A stretch of DNA of 64,000 nt from NCBI GenBank assembly GCA_964437445.1, contig CAYTGR010000024.1, positions 3,167 through 67,166 on the forward strand, given 5' to 3'. Of the stretch, positions 49,774 to 59,200 are shown piece by piece (position 1 is the first letter of the stretch; every line of letters starts with the position of its first letter). The notes under the pieces are model-generated. The model was not told where the DNA came from and searched no databases. It was given only the letters and a program-made list of their open reading frames with translations. The position numbers and the translations under genes are program-made. Source of the DNA: CAYTGR01 sp964437445 (GTDB taxonomy: Bacteria > Chloroflexota > Anaerolineae > B4-G1 > SLSP01).

Positions 49774-50087
49774 CTGCTGGCTATGCCCAGACTTGGCGAA
49801 GATTATAGCACAGGCAAGGGATTTGACAAGCATCGTTGGATTGCCCAAGGGCTCACCGCGGCCCTGCAAACCTACTGCCTCATTGCAGTCTTGATTCACC
49901 ACGGTTCAAGGTGGTGTCATCCAGGTGATTGACTGGGAACGGAAACGAGCGTAAAATTTTAACAGGCCCTACAAAATCATCTCCCATGCAAGCCGGATTT
50001 ACAGATAGCCGGACCAAGAGGGCCTACCCCTCGCCTGGCGGTTGCGTCCGCGCAACGGGTTGCCAATATGAAAGGAGTGGTTGTCCC
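49774..50087. promoter_or_regulatory. tRNA-Ser promoter and remaining intergenic region
   Basis: Minus strand TTGTCA (49824-49829), 16 bases, TATAAT (49802-49807) lies about 28 bases upstream of the tRNA 5' end. Further right there is a small dyad CACCAC/GTGGTG (49897-49916) and otherwise no recognised feature until the SD AAAGGAG of the acetyltransferase gene. I see no clear promoter for that gene. Confidence 0.7.
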
Positions 50088-50936
50088 ATGACCATTTTTA
50101 TCCGTGATTTAGCAGATGCTGATATGGAGACAGCCGATGCAATGCTGAAACTGGCCTTTCGGAACTCAGTCAGTCGGCTTCATGATCTTGAGCTCTATCG
50201 TCAGATACAACCCGATGGGTGGTTCGTCGCGTTACAGGAAGAACGTCTCGTGGGGATGGTGGGGGCCACCCATTATGGAGCATTCGCGCACGTGGGACTG
50301 ATGGCAGTGCACCCCGATGTCCAGCGCCAAGGGATCGGTTTCACGCTGATGCAGTTTTTGCTTACCAGACTTGAGCAGCAACAGGTCCCCCTGGTCTTGT
50401 TGGATGCCAGCAAAATGGGACGCCCGTTATACGACAAATTAGGCTTTGTGGCCTATGATGAGACGCTTGTGTTTCAACGTCAAAGCAATGCCGCCACGTT
50501 AGCCCGACCGCCCCACATTCAGGCTATCTCTACGCGAGAACTGGATGAATTGGTCCAATGGGATACGGACGTTTTTGGAGCCAACCGGCGCAAGGTATTT
50601 CAGGTTTTATTGGATCATTTTCCAGGGCGCGCCTTTACACAACGGGATGCGGACGGGCGGCTGATGGGATATCTCTTTGCGCAAGAGAATCGGATCGGGC
50701 CGTGGGTGATGCTTCAACCGTGCAGCGCAGAAGAGCTGTTACAGGCCGCCCTGGCCCTGCCGTATGAGGAAACGGTTACGGTGGCTGTCCCAGCAGGGAA
50801 TCAGGCAGCGGTAAAGCTGTTGCAACGCCATGGGTTTGAGCAGGTCCGTGCCAATCGGCACATGGGCAAGGGGCCCGGGGAACCTCCCGGTCAGCGTCAG
50901 AAGATCTATGCCCAAACGAGCCTGGCGTTAGGCTGA
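50088..50936 (+). CDS. GNAT acetyltransferase, two-domain
   Basis: A 282-residue protein. Start at 50088 (MTIFIRDLADADMETADAML) behind AAAGGAG. The N-terminal GNAT domain has the acetyl-CoA loop VHPDVQRQGIGFTLMQFLL, and LYDKLGFVAYDETLVFQRQ closes the fold. A second, weaker GNAT-like half follows (~140-282), with ANRRKVFQVLLDHFPGRAF and VKLLQRHGFEQV, as in GNAT proteins with a C-terminal DUF4081/GNAT_18-type domain. The substrate is unknown; such proteins often modify amino groups of drugs or metabolites. It lies alone downstream of the tRNA. Confidence 0.88.
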   Translation: MTIFIRDLADADMETADAMLKLAFRNSVSRLHDLELYRQIQPDGWFVALQEERLVGMVGATHYGAFAHVGLMAVHPDVQRQGIGFTLMQFLLTRLEQQQVPLVLLDASKMGRPLYDKLGFVAYDETLVFQRQSNAATLARPPHIQAISTRELDELVQWDTDVFGANRRKVFQVLLDHFPGRAFTQRDADGRLMGYLFAQENRIGPWVMLQPCSAEELLQAALALPYEETVTVAVPAGNQAAVKLLQRHGFEQVRANRHMGKGPGEPPGQRQKIYAQTSLALG

Positions 50937-51030
50937 GTGTAAAATTTAGGATAGGGTGGACCGGTCCCCTCGCTGCCACGAGCCAACCCTTCGGGCTGCC
51001 GGGTTGTGGCAAACAAGGAGAAACCAAGAA

Positions 51031-51429
51031 ATGCCAATGAAACAAGCGTTGCTGAATCGAATAAGGGTAATCAACAAATACGTGACGAACAAGCTATTGA
51101 TCCATGTGGCCGGGAAGCGATTCGGCCATTTCGCGATCCTGAGTCATGTCGGTCGCAAAAGTGGAAAACTGTATAGAATTCCTATCATCGCCGAGCCGCT
51201 GCAAGATGGATTCGTGATTGCACTGACGTACGGTAAAGAAGTGGATTGGTATAAAAATATAGCAGCAAAAGGGAGTTGTTCTCTGCGGTGGAAGAATAGA
51301 GATTATCTCCTCGTCCATCCTGAATTCATTGATCAAGAGAGCGGATTGACAGCCTTCCCGGCCATGCTGCGAGCGATTTTGAGAAAGATGGGCATCCAGT
51401 ATTACTTGAGGCTGGAGATACAGCCCTAA
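51031..51429 (+). CDS. Nitroreductase-family deazaflavin-type protein (DUF385)
   Basis: A 132-residue split-barrel protein of the F420-dependent nitroreductase family. FAILSHVGRKSGKLYRIPII is the typical cofactor-binding segment (T/S-x-GRKSG), followed by ALTYGKEVDWYKNIAAKGSC. Start at 51031 (MPMKQALLNRIR) behind AAGGAG; the Met at 51037 is possible. Proteins of this type bind F420 or FAD/heme and act on varied substrates. Whether this organism makes F420 cannot be judged from the window. Confidence 0.85.
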   Translation: MPMKQALLNRIRVINKYVTNKLLIHVAGKRFGHFAILSHVGRKSGKLYRIPIIAEPLQDGFVIALTYGKEVDWYKNIAAKGSCSLRWKNRDYLLVHPEFIDQESGLTAFPAMLRAILRKMGIQYYLRLEIQP

Positions 51430-51576
51430 ACACGCCAAGCGGCCCAATCCCTCCATCCAACCGCCAGAGCCAGGCAGTTCCCGTCTTGACGTTGGCTTTA
51501 GTTCGCCTGTTGCGCCGAGCGAGTGGTACGGAGTGTGGGGCCACAAAGAAGACGTTATTGAAAGTGAGGTGTTGCT

Positions 51577-51779
51577 ATGAAGATTCCACCCAAAATCCGA
51601 CAGCAAATTCTGGAAGTTCGGCGAAACAATCCACAATTAACGGCCAATATGTCAGATGAAGATATTGTTCTCCTTTTCATGCAAGCCGATCTGACGCTGG
51701 AACATGACAAGCCAATGACTTTTTTGTCCAGCGTCCAGAAGAAGCTCACAAATCAGCCGGTGCACCAGACCCGTTCACC
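51577..51779 (+). pseudogene. 5' part of the TPR gene, out of frame
   Basis: A good start (GAGGTG, then MKIPPKIRQQILEVRRNNPQ) opens a frame that reads LTANMSDEDIVLLFMQADLT and then loses coding character after ~51740. The TPR frame enters at about the same point and has its last in-frame stop at 51705. A single frameshift between 51708 and 51779 would join the two into one ~400-residue protein. It is either a real mutation or an assembly error. Confidence 0.6.
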
Positions 51780-52781
51780 ATGTCTGCTCATGAATGTGGA
51801 GTATATGGCGAACAGCTGCTCGCCGCGGGCCGCTGGTTTGAAGCTGAAAGATACTTTCTGGCACAATTGGAAAGAGGCAAAGAAGAAGCCAATCTTGACC
51901 AGCAGGCGATCGCATATAGCTCACTGGGAACGCTCTACTGTTTCCGCGGCAATATGGACCAGGCCATGATGCTCTACAATCACGCACTGTCACTGGCCAA
52001 ACAGGTTCACAATTTGCACCTGATTGGGATGATTTACAACGATGTGGGTGAGGTATATCGCAAGCAGGGAGACTACCCCCAGGCAATTGTGTATTACAGC
52101 AAGAGTCTGGAAATTGCCGCAAACATGGGGGATGAGGAAAATCTGGCAGTCGTCTATGGCAATCTCGGGATTGTCCACAAGAACCAGGGCCAATTTGAGC
52201 AGGCTATTCAGGCTTATGAAAAAAGTCTGGTGTATAGCATCAGACAGGGGATTGACCGCTTGACAGCCAACCAATACGGTAACCTCGGTGTAGTCTACGG
52301 ACTGGAAGGCCGCTATGCCGAGGCCATCGAGATGCACGAGAAAAGCTTGGAGATCTGCCTGCGTCTTGGGGCACAGAAGGGGGTCGCCAATGCCTATGTC
52401 AATCTAGGTATGATCCAGATTGAACTCGGCAACGATCCTGCCGCCAGGGAAATGCATCAAAAGGCGCTGGAAATCATGCAGCGCATGGGCGATGAGCCAG
52501 GCATCGCGCTTATTTACGGAAATCTTGGCGTTCTAAACCAAAGGGCAGGGGATGCGGAACAAGCAGTGGAATTTTATCAACGAGCACTGACGATATTAGA
52601 GCGCATTGGGGATAAGCACAACGCTGCCAGGTACTACAACAATCTGGGATTGCTTTACTATGATCAGGGGCTGCTCGCCCAGGCTCGCGTACATTTACAG
52701 AAGGCTCAAACTCTGTTTGAAATGGTAGGCGATGAACAGCATGTATGGAAAGTACAGCAAGAATTGCAGAGATGTGGGTGA
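51780..52781 (+). CDS. TPR-repeat protein (probably the 3' part of a frameshifted gene)
   Basis: A 333-residue array of about seven to eight 40-residue tetratricopeptide repeats. Examples: IYNDVGEVYRKQGDYPQAIV, VYGNLGIVHKNQGQFEQAIQ, YGNLGVVYGLEGRYAEAIEM, YYNNLGLLYYDQGLLAQARV. The ATG at 51780 has no SD, and coding character continues upstream in this frame (EEAHKSAGAPDPFT), which suggests that the true start is in the other frame at 51577. TPR arrays hold protein partners; no effector domain is attached. A related TPR array forms the C-terminus of the 1643-residue protein at 56-61 kb. Confidence 0.8.
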   Translation: MSAHECGVYGEQLLAAGRWFEAERYFLAQLERGKEEANLDQQAIAYSSLGTLYCFRGNMDQAMMLYNHALSLAKQVHNLHLIGMIYNDVGEVYRKQGDYPQAIVYYSKSLEIAANMGDEENLAVVYGNLGIVHKNQGQFEQAIQAYEKSLVYSIRQGIDRLTANQYGNLGVVYGLEGRYAEAIEMHEKSLEICLRLGAQKGVANAYVNLGMIQIELGNDPAAREMHQKALEIMQRMGDEPGIALIYGNLGVLNQRAGDAEQAVEFYQRALTILERIGDKHNAARYYNNLGLLYYDQGLLAQARVHLQKAQTLFEMVGDEQHVWKVQQELQRCG

Positions 52782-52886
52782 AGCAAAGACATGGCAATTT
52801 CACCCATGATCCAAGCACGCAGCCCAATACGGGCTGCAGGCGACACGGTTGGGCGTACATGGAGTGAGAATCCACATTACGGAAAA

Positions 52887-53450
52887 ATGGTTCACGCTGA
52901 AGATGTAATCAACATTTACCAACGCTTATTGGCCCATGGCATTCAGGTCTGGCTGACCGGTGGCTGGGGAATTGATGCCTTGCTCGGAGAGCAAACGCGT
53001 CCGCACAAGGATCTTGACATCATCGTGCTGCTGGATGACATCGTCCAAATGCGCGAATTTTTGGAGCGCGACGGATACGGCTTGAAGGAGCTCTGGTCCG
53101 AGAACAGCTGGGTGGTGGATTCGCAGGGAACCGAGACAGCTACAGCCTTTGTGCTGCGGGATCCGAAGGGGCGTGAGGTGGATGCGCACGCAATGCGTCT
53201 TGACGATCAGGGCAACGGGATTCCGGCCTGGGTAAACGACGAAGGGCTTGTTTTCAGAAAAGAGGATCTCGCCGGAGAGGGCCTGGTTGCCGGGGTTGTA
53301 ATCCGTTGCCTCTCCCCTGAGATGCAGATGTTGTGTCACACGGGCTACGAGCTCCCAGACCAGCATCTGCGTGATCTGGAGCTGCTCCATGAGAAATTTG
53401 GGGTTGAGTACCCCGCTGAGTATTCTCGCCGCCGACCATCAGGAGCCTGA
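52887..53450 (+). CDS. Lincosamide/aminoglycoside nucleotidyltransferase-like protein
   Basis: A 187-residue nucleotidyltransferase-fold protein. Start placed at MVHAEDVINIYQRLLAHGIQ (52887), where homology begins; the frame is open upstream from 52791. The signature VWLTGGWGIDALLGEQTRPH is followed by KDLDIIVLLDD with the metal-binding Asp pair, close to LinA-type lincosamide nucleotidyltransferases and the aminoglycoside adenylyltransferase group. The middle (VLRDPKGREVDAHAMRLDDQ) fits too. It could inactivate an antibiotic or modify another hydroxyl compound. Such homologues are widespread in environmental bacteria and do not prove resistance. Confidence 0.8.
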   Translation: MVHAEDVINIYQRLLAHGIQVWLTGGWGIDALLGEQTRPHKDLDIIVLLDDIVQMREFLERDGYGLKELWSENSWVVDSQGTETATAFVLRDPKGREVDAHAMRLDDQGNGIPAWVNDEGLVFRKEDLAGEGLVAGVVIRCLSPEMQMLCHTGYELPDQHLRDLELLHEKFGVEYPAEYSRRRPSGA

Positions 53451-53484
53451 GCGGTGCTTGCCTGACGTAAGGAGTTGAAAGACA

Positions 53485-54324
53485 ATGAATACCCATCAAG
53501 ACCGCCCCACCGGTTTACCCATCCGGCGCAACCTCACGGCCTTTTATGCCCTCTCCCTTCTCGTGGCCATCCTCATGGCGCTGGTCTCCGCCGCCGGGAT
53601 TCTGTACCGTGCTATCGTCTATCCCACAGAAGCGTTGCTGCAGACGTTCGTCCCCAACGACGTGGTCAATCTCTTCATCGGGCTGCCAATCTTACTGGGC
53701 TCAATGGGGTTAGCATGGCGTGGCAAGTTAGTTGGATTACTCTGCTGGACAGGGGCGCTTTTCTTCGTGCTCTACAATTACATCGCCTATGTCTTTGCCA
53801 TGCCGCTGAACTGGGCCTTTCTCTTGCACCTCACGTTGGCTATGCTGAGTGCGTATACACTCAGCGGCCTGGTCGCCAGCATAGACGGAAAGGTTGTACA
53901 GCAGCGACTCAGCGGCGCGGTACCCGAAAAATTCGCCGGGGGAGTCTTAGCGGGGTGTGGCCTTTTGTTCCTTTTGCGGGCGATGGGTGTCATCATCAAT
54001 GCTCTCAGCAGTGGAACTCTGATCGCTGAAACCGACCTCGCGGTCAACGTCTCGGATTTCTTTATCTCACCCGCATTGGTTGTGGGGGGCCTCCTGCTTT
54101 GGCGGCGTCAAGAATTCGGATATGTGACCGGCTTGGGGCTGCTCTTTCAGGTCAGCATGTTGTTCATGGCGTTGGTTATCTTTTTGCTGCTCCAACCGCT
54201 CTTAACCACCGTGCCCTTCGCGGCAACCGATGTGATCGTGGTCCTGGTAATGGGGCTTATTTGCTTTGTTCCGTTCGTGCTCTTTGCGCGAGGGGTAATA
54301 GCAAAACAGAGTCCGTCCCCATGA
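53485..54324 (+). CDS. Integral membrane protein, unknown function
   Basis: A 279-residue protein with about eight hydrophobic helices. Start MNTHQDRPTGLPIRRNLTAF behind AAGGAG. First helix YALSLLVAILMALVSAAGIL is followed by a short loop with AIVYPTEALLQTFVPNDVVN. No transport or enzyme motif is seen. It follows the nucleotidyltransferase gene by 34 bases and may share its transcript. I do not recognise the family. Confidence 0.75.
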   Translation: MNTHQDRPTGLPIRRNLTAFYALSLLVAILMALVSAAGILYRAIVYPTEALLQTFVPNDVVNLFIGLPILLGSMGLAWRGKLVGLLCWTGALFFVLYNYIAYVFAMPLNWAFLLHLTLAMLSAYTLSGLVASIDGKVVQQRLSGAVPEKFAGGVLAGCGLLFLLRAMGVIINALSSGTLIAETDLAVNVSDFFISPALVVGGLLLWRRQEFGYVTGLGLLFQVSMLFMALVIFLLLQPLLTTVPFAATDVIVVLVMGLICFVPFVLFARGVIAKQSPSP

Positions 54325-54364
54325 AAACGGACTGCGAGAAAGGCCAGGAGCGGACTCCGTAAAA

Positions 54365-56194
54365 TCAGGGGGAACCGCGCAACACGACCGGCAGGTAGAC
54401 CCGGCTGACCTCAGGAACAACGTGCACCAGCACCGTGAAACGCTGGGGCGAATCCAACACGTCGGTGGGCGTGGCCGTGACGGTGAGGGTGCCGGTGTAG
54501 ATGCCAACGGCCAGCCCGGTCGTGTCCACTACCGCGTACAACGGCTCGTCCTGCCTGCCGGCCGTCACCGGCAGCGTGACGGCGAGGCCGTCGGCGAGCT
54601 CCGCCGTCCAGGTCAACGCACGATACCCACTGTTGCGGATAGTGGTGGTCGCCGTGAAGAGGCCGGGCTCGTCCACGTCGGTCAACAACGAGGCGGTAGC
54701 CGGTTGCAGGGCCAGCCGGGGCGCCGGGTTGAAACAACCGGTCGGCCCCCAGGCCGCCCATATGCGACCGGCCGGCACATCCACGTAGGCCACCGCCACC
54801 TGCGCCGGCGTCCGGCCGGCTGCCGCTAACGTCCTCACGGCCGGATGGGCCGGATCCACGGCGGGCAGGTCCCACCGGCCCAGCAACGCGCAAGTGTCGC
54901 GCTCCCAGGCCACGAGCGCACTCGTCCCCGCCGGGTGGGCCGCCGTTGGATGAACGCCCAGCCGGAGATTTCCCTCTTCCGCGCGCACGGTCAGCGCCGC
55001 CTCCGCATTGGCCACGCCAAACGGCCCGACCGCCCCCACCGGATACCAAAACTCCGTCCAGCTAAGCGTCGCCCCGGCGGCTAAGGTGGCCGCGTCCCAG
55101 AAGGTCGGCGCCACGCCGCCGTGGAGCTCCACGTAGCCGGAACCGTCGTCCGTCCAAAGAGAGGTCGGCAACGGGTTCAGCCAGCCGAAGGCAAAACCCT
55201 TCGCGCCCCGGGCCACGGCGGCGGGAAAAACGCGCGCCACGCCCTCGCCGGCCGCCTCGCTATAGACACCGATGAAATCGGCGGCCGCCTGCGGGCGCTC
55301 AAAAAAGCCCAACCACTCTAACCAGTTGCCCAGGCGCGAATAATCGCGGTTGTTGTAAAGCGGCCAGCTCATCGGCTCGCCCGGGCCGGGCAGCCCCTCA
55401 ACGCCGGTGGAATGGACTGTAACTTGCGAGGCGTTGAAAATAAAGCGCAGCCCGGCCGTTGGGCTATTTTCCGGCCCCGGCGCTAACATGGCGTTGGTCC
55501 AATACTTGTAGGCAATAGAAGCACCGGTGGGATTTTCCAGCCGTGGCGTGACGGCCAGATAGCCGCGATCCGCAGGCAGGAACAGAGTCACGGTCGCGCG
55601 CAGCCGGTCGGTCGCCGTCGTATCCCGCACGGTCACCGTTACCCCCGCCGTAGAGGTGACCGCGCTCCACGCCCACGGCTGCCCCCACTCGTAACCGTGC
55701 TCCTCCACCGGCAGACACCACTCTATCCCGCCAGCGGCCAGCCACCAGCCCTGTTCGGGCGGCCCCCACCCCGTCGGCTTGAGCACCGGGTTCTGGTACA
55801 GTTCATTGTGGCCGGTCGCTTTGTAGATCAGCTGGTAGACGCGCCCCCCCAGTTCCGGCAGGAGCGTCACACGCAGATAATCGTTCTCCAGCACCAGCAA
55901 CGTATAGGTCTGTAATGCCGGGGTTCGCTGCGCTGCATTGTAATCGCCCCAGCGCAGGATGGGATAGGTCATGTGATAGGTGGCATTGTAGCCGGTGGTG
56001 AGATAGTCGCGGTAAGGATAGGTGGGGATGGTCACGGTCGTGGTGTAAAACGTCGTCACCCCGGAGAGGAGCGGCGCGCCAGCGGCCGGTTCCCCATACG
56101 CCACCCCGTGCAATGCCCGGGGCAGTGCCATCGCCCCGCCCCCCAGCACCCACAGCAAGCAAAGAATTCGCAACCGCCAGCCTGGTTTTAACAT
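54365..56194 (-). CDS. Secreted DUF5107-type beta-rich protein
   Basis: A 609-residue exported protein. Signal peptide LRILCLLWVLGGGAMALPRA. The main domain (60-430) has YLRVTLLPELGGRVYQLIYK, the aldose-epimerase-like supersandwich start typical of DUF5107, with GGIEWCLPVEEHGYEWG and TFWDAATLAAGATLSWTEFW. A C-terminal ~90-residue Ig-like domain (TATTTIRNSGYRALTWTAEL) leads to VSRVYLPVVLRGSP. A VYLP-x-VLR tail ends many secreted Chloroflexota proteins and may be a sorting or anchoring signal (inference). DUF5107 proteins are thought to bind or process carbohydrate; no catalytic residue can be assigned. Convergent with the membrane protein gene at 53.5 kb. Confidence 0.82.
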   Translation of the reverse strand: MLKPGWRLRILCLLWVLGGGAMALPRALHGVAYGEPAAGAPLLSGVTTFYTTTVTIPTYPYRDYLTTGYNATYHMTYPILRWGDYNAAQRTPALQTYTLLVLENDYLRVTLLPELGGRVYQLIYKATGHNELYQNPVLKPTGWGPPEQGWWLAAGGIEWCLPVEEHGYEWGQPWAWSAVTSTAGVTVTVRDTTATDRLRATVTLFLPADRGYLAVTPRLENPTGASIAYKYWTNAMLAPGPENSPTAGLRFIFNASQVTVHSTGVEGLPGPGEPMSWPLYNNRDYSRLGNWLEWLGFFERPQAAADFIGVYSEAAGEGVARVFPAAVARGAKGFAFGWLNPLPTSLWTDDGSGYVELHGGVAPTFWDAATLAAGATLSWTEFWYPVGAVGPFGVANAEAALTVRAEEGNLRLGVHPTAAHPAGTSALVAWERDTCALLGRWDLPAVDPAHPAVRTLAAAGRTPAQVAVAYVDVPAGRIWAAWGPTGCFNPAPRLALQPATASLLTDVDEPGLFTATTTIRNSGYRALTWTAELADGLAVTLPVTAGRQDEPLYAVVDTTGLAVGIYTGTLTVTATPTDVLDSPQRFTVLVHVVPEVSRVYLPVVLRGSP

Positions 56195-56247
56195 AGCCCA
56201 CCTGCCTGTTCAACTAACCGCGGTCTGACCATGCTGCCGGCCTGGCT

Positions 56248-59200
56248 CTACCCGGTGGTTTTTGATTCGTGGGCCGGCTTCAACTGACCATCAGCCTCAA
56301 ACGCCTGCACGATGGCCCGGCGGGCCGCCACGTTCTCCAAAAACGAACGCCGCAGAGCTGCCTCGGTGATGCCAGTCGCCTGGGCCTGCACCTCACTGTA
56401 AGCCGCTTGCAGCAACGTCTCGGCCGCGGGGTCCTGGCTGGCGCGCAACACACAATAACAGGTCCAATAAACCTGTTCCGGCTCGTCGCTGTTGCGTAAC
56501 GCCTTCTCCGACAGATACGGCAGCACCTCCTGCACGTGCCGGCGGGCCTGGACCAGGTCATCCTGGGCCAGCGCCAGCCGCGCCAGGCCAGCGTGAGCAT
56601 GGACCATGGACGGCACAAAATCCGGCGGCCCCGCCAGGGCTAAGACCTGTTGATAAGCCGCGGCAGCTTCGTGCGGCTGGCCTAACCCTACCTGCGCCTG
56701 GGCCAGCTGGATGAGAGTCTCCGCCTGCTCCAGCGATTGGCCCAATTCCTGCAAGAGCGCCAGCGCCTGCCAGGCAGAGGGCAGCGCCTGGGCGTAGCGC
56801 TCCTGGTGGTTGAACAAAGTGCTCAGGGCAGAGAGCGTCGCAGCTTCCCCGGCCCGGTCGCCAATCTCTCGGGTAAGTGCCAACGCCTGCTCCAGATAAA
56901 CCGTGGCCTGAGGATAGTCGCCATATTGCATGGCCATCGTCCCCAGATTGGCCAGCGCCAGCGCCTCGCCGCGCCGGTCACCGACCTCGCGGCGCAGCTG
57001 GAGCGCCTGTTCAAAATAGGTGCGGGCTTCAACGTACCGGCTCTGATGCCACGCGATAACACCCAGGTTGTTGAGCACGAAGCCAATCCCGGCCCGATCT
57101 CCGATCTCCCGATAGATGGACAGGGCCCGCTCATAATAGGCCCTGGCGACTTCATCCTTGTTCTGCGAAATAGCCATGACCCCCAGGTTGTTGAGCGAAT
57201 GGCTTTCGCCCTGGCGTTCGCCGATCTGCTGATAAAGCGCCAGGGCCCGCTCAAAGTAATCCTGTGCCGTCGCCACGTCGTTGGCTGCATACCAGGTCAC
57301 CATCCCCAGCAGCCGCAGGCTATCCGCTTCCACCTGGGGCTGCTGCATGGTCTGGGCCATAGCCAGGGCTTTGTCTAACCAGGTACGGGCTTCGGGATAC
57401 CGGCCCTGACGCATGGAGACCGAACCGGCCAGGGTGTAGAGGCGGGCCAGCTCGCAGGAAGGGGGGGCTTCAGCCAGGAATTGTAATCCTTTCTGCACCC
57501 ATTCCAGGGCCTGCGCGTACTCACTGTGGCACTGGTGAATTTCCGCCAGTTGATAACAAATACCGGCCTGGTACACCGATTCCTCGGGTGAAGCAGCCAC
57601 CGCTGCCATCGTCTGAGCGGTGGTGCAATGGACCAGGGCCTCGTCATAGCGGCCCAACCGGGTCAGCACCTCGCACAACGAGCGATGGAGCAACCGTTCC
57701 TGCGGCCAGAACTGCTCCCGCTGCGGCTGGGGCAGTTGCTCCACCAGGGCCAACAGCTGGGTGTAACCCACCAGGGCAGCCTCGTTAGCGTGAATCGCCT
57801 GGTTCTGCTGGGCGGCCAACAAGCCATAGCGGATCGCTTTCTCAGTTTCACCCGCTTCGGCAAAATGATGGGCCAGTTCTGCCGCCCGCCCGCCTGGCTC
57901 CTTAGCGCGTCGCTCCAGCGCCTCCCCGGCCTGGCGGTGCAGCAACCGTCGCCGCAGCGGCCCTAAGTCGGCATAAAGCACCTGCTGGATCTCCGCCTGG
58001 CGGAAGGAAAGCAGCCCGTCACCGGGCACCTCTTCCACCAGATGGCGCTCCAGGGCCAGGTCCAGCCGCTCCAACGCCTCCCACTCCGGCAGGTTGCTCA
58101 TCTCCCGCAAGTCGTCAAAGCTGAACGTCTGACCAAGCACCGCAGCCTGGCGCAGGAGCCCCTGTGTATCGGGCGTCAGAAGGTTGATACGCCGCCAGAC
58201 CGCCTCGCGAACGCCGGGCGGCAGGGCAATCGTTGGCAATTCCGGGAATTGCCAGCGGCCCCCCTGAGGCGTGATGATCCCTTCCTCCACCAAGCCCCGG
58301 GCGACTTCTTCCACGTAAAACGGATTGCCGGCCGTGTGCTGGTAAATCCGGGCGACCAGGGCCGGCGGGACCGGTTGCTGCCAGGCCTCAGCCAACAATC
58401 GCTCCACCCCCGCCTCACCCAACCGCTCTAATGAGAATTGGCGGTAGGTGGGATGGCGGCTCAACGTCCGCAAGGTATCCCACAGCGGGTGACCGGTCGC
58501 CAGTTCGGTGTCCCGGTACGTCCCCACCAGGAGCAACGCCATCTCAGGGAGGTGGCGGCCCAGGTAACATAGCAGGTCCAGGCTCTGGTGATCGGCCCAT
58601 TGCAGATTTTCCAGGATCACCAGCCAGGGGCGGCGTTGGGTCGCCTGTTGGATGAAGCGAGTCACACTCCCCATCAGGCGCAGCTGCTCCTGCGCCGGCT
58701 CCAAGGGTGGCGACACCGTCAAATCCGGCAGCATCTGGCGCAACTCGGGCACCAGTGTGAGCAGGTTACCCAGCCATTGCCGCTCCGACTCGTCGGAACA
58801 CTCCGGTGGGACCGTCGCCAGGTAGGCCTGCAAGATCTGACTCCAGAGAGCGTAAGCGCGATGGTCCAGCTCACTGCTCTGCCCCACCAACAACACCGCC
58901 GCGCCACTTTGCGCCGCCAGCTGCCGGACCAGTGTCGTCTTGCCGATCCCGGCCTCACCCGTGATGAAGACGAGCTGCCCTTCGCCGGCGCTGGCTTTTC
59001 CCCAACAGGCCTGCAAGGCCTGGAGCTCGGATTCGCGCCCGACCAGAGACCGCAAGGAAGGTAGCGCCGCCTCGTCAGTCCACGCCAGCAGGCTACTGGA
59101 AATACGGCGAGCCTGTTGTGAACTGGCATACCGGTCGTTGGGATTCTTGGCCAGCAGTTTGAGCACAAGATGCTCCAACGACGGCGAAATCTGGGGATTC

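Noticed and set aside
49684..54324. Genomic island inserted at tRNA-Ser
   Set aside because: The accessory genes lie on the 5' side of the tRNA, no integrase is present and no duplicate of the tRNA 3' end was seen.
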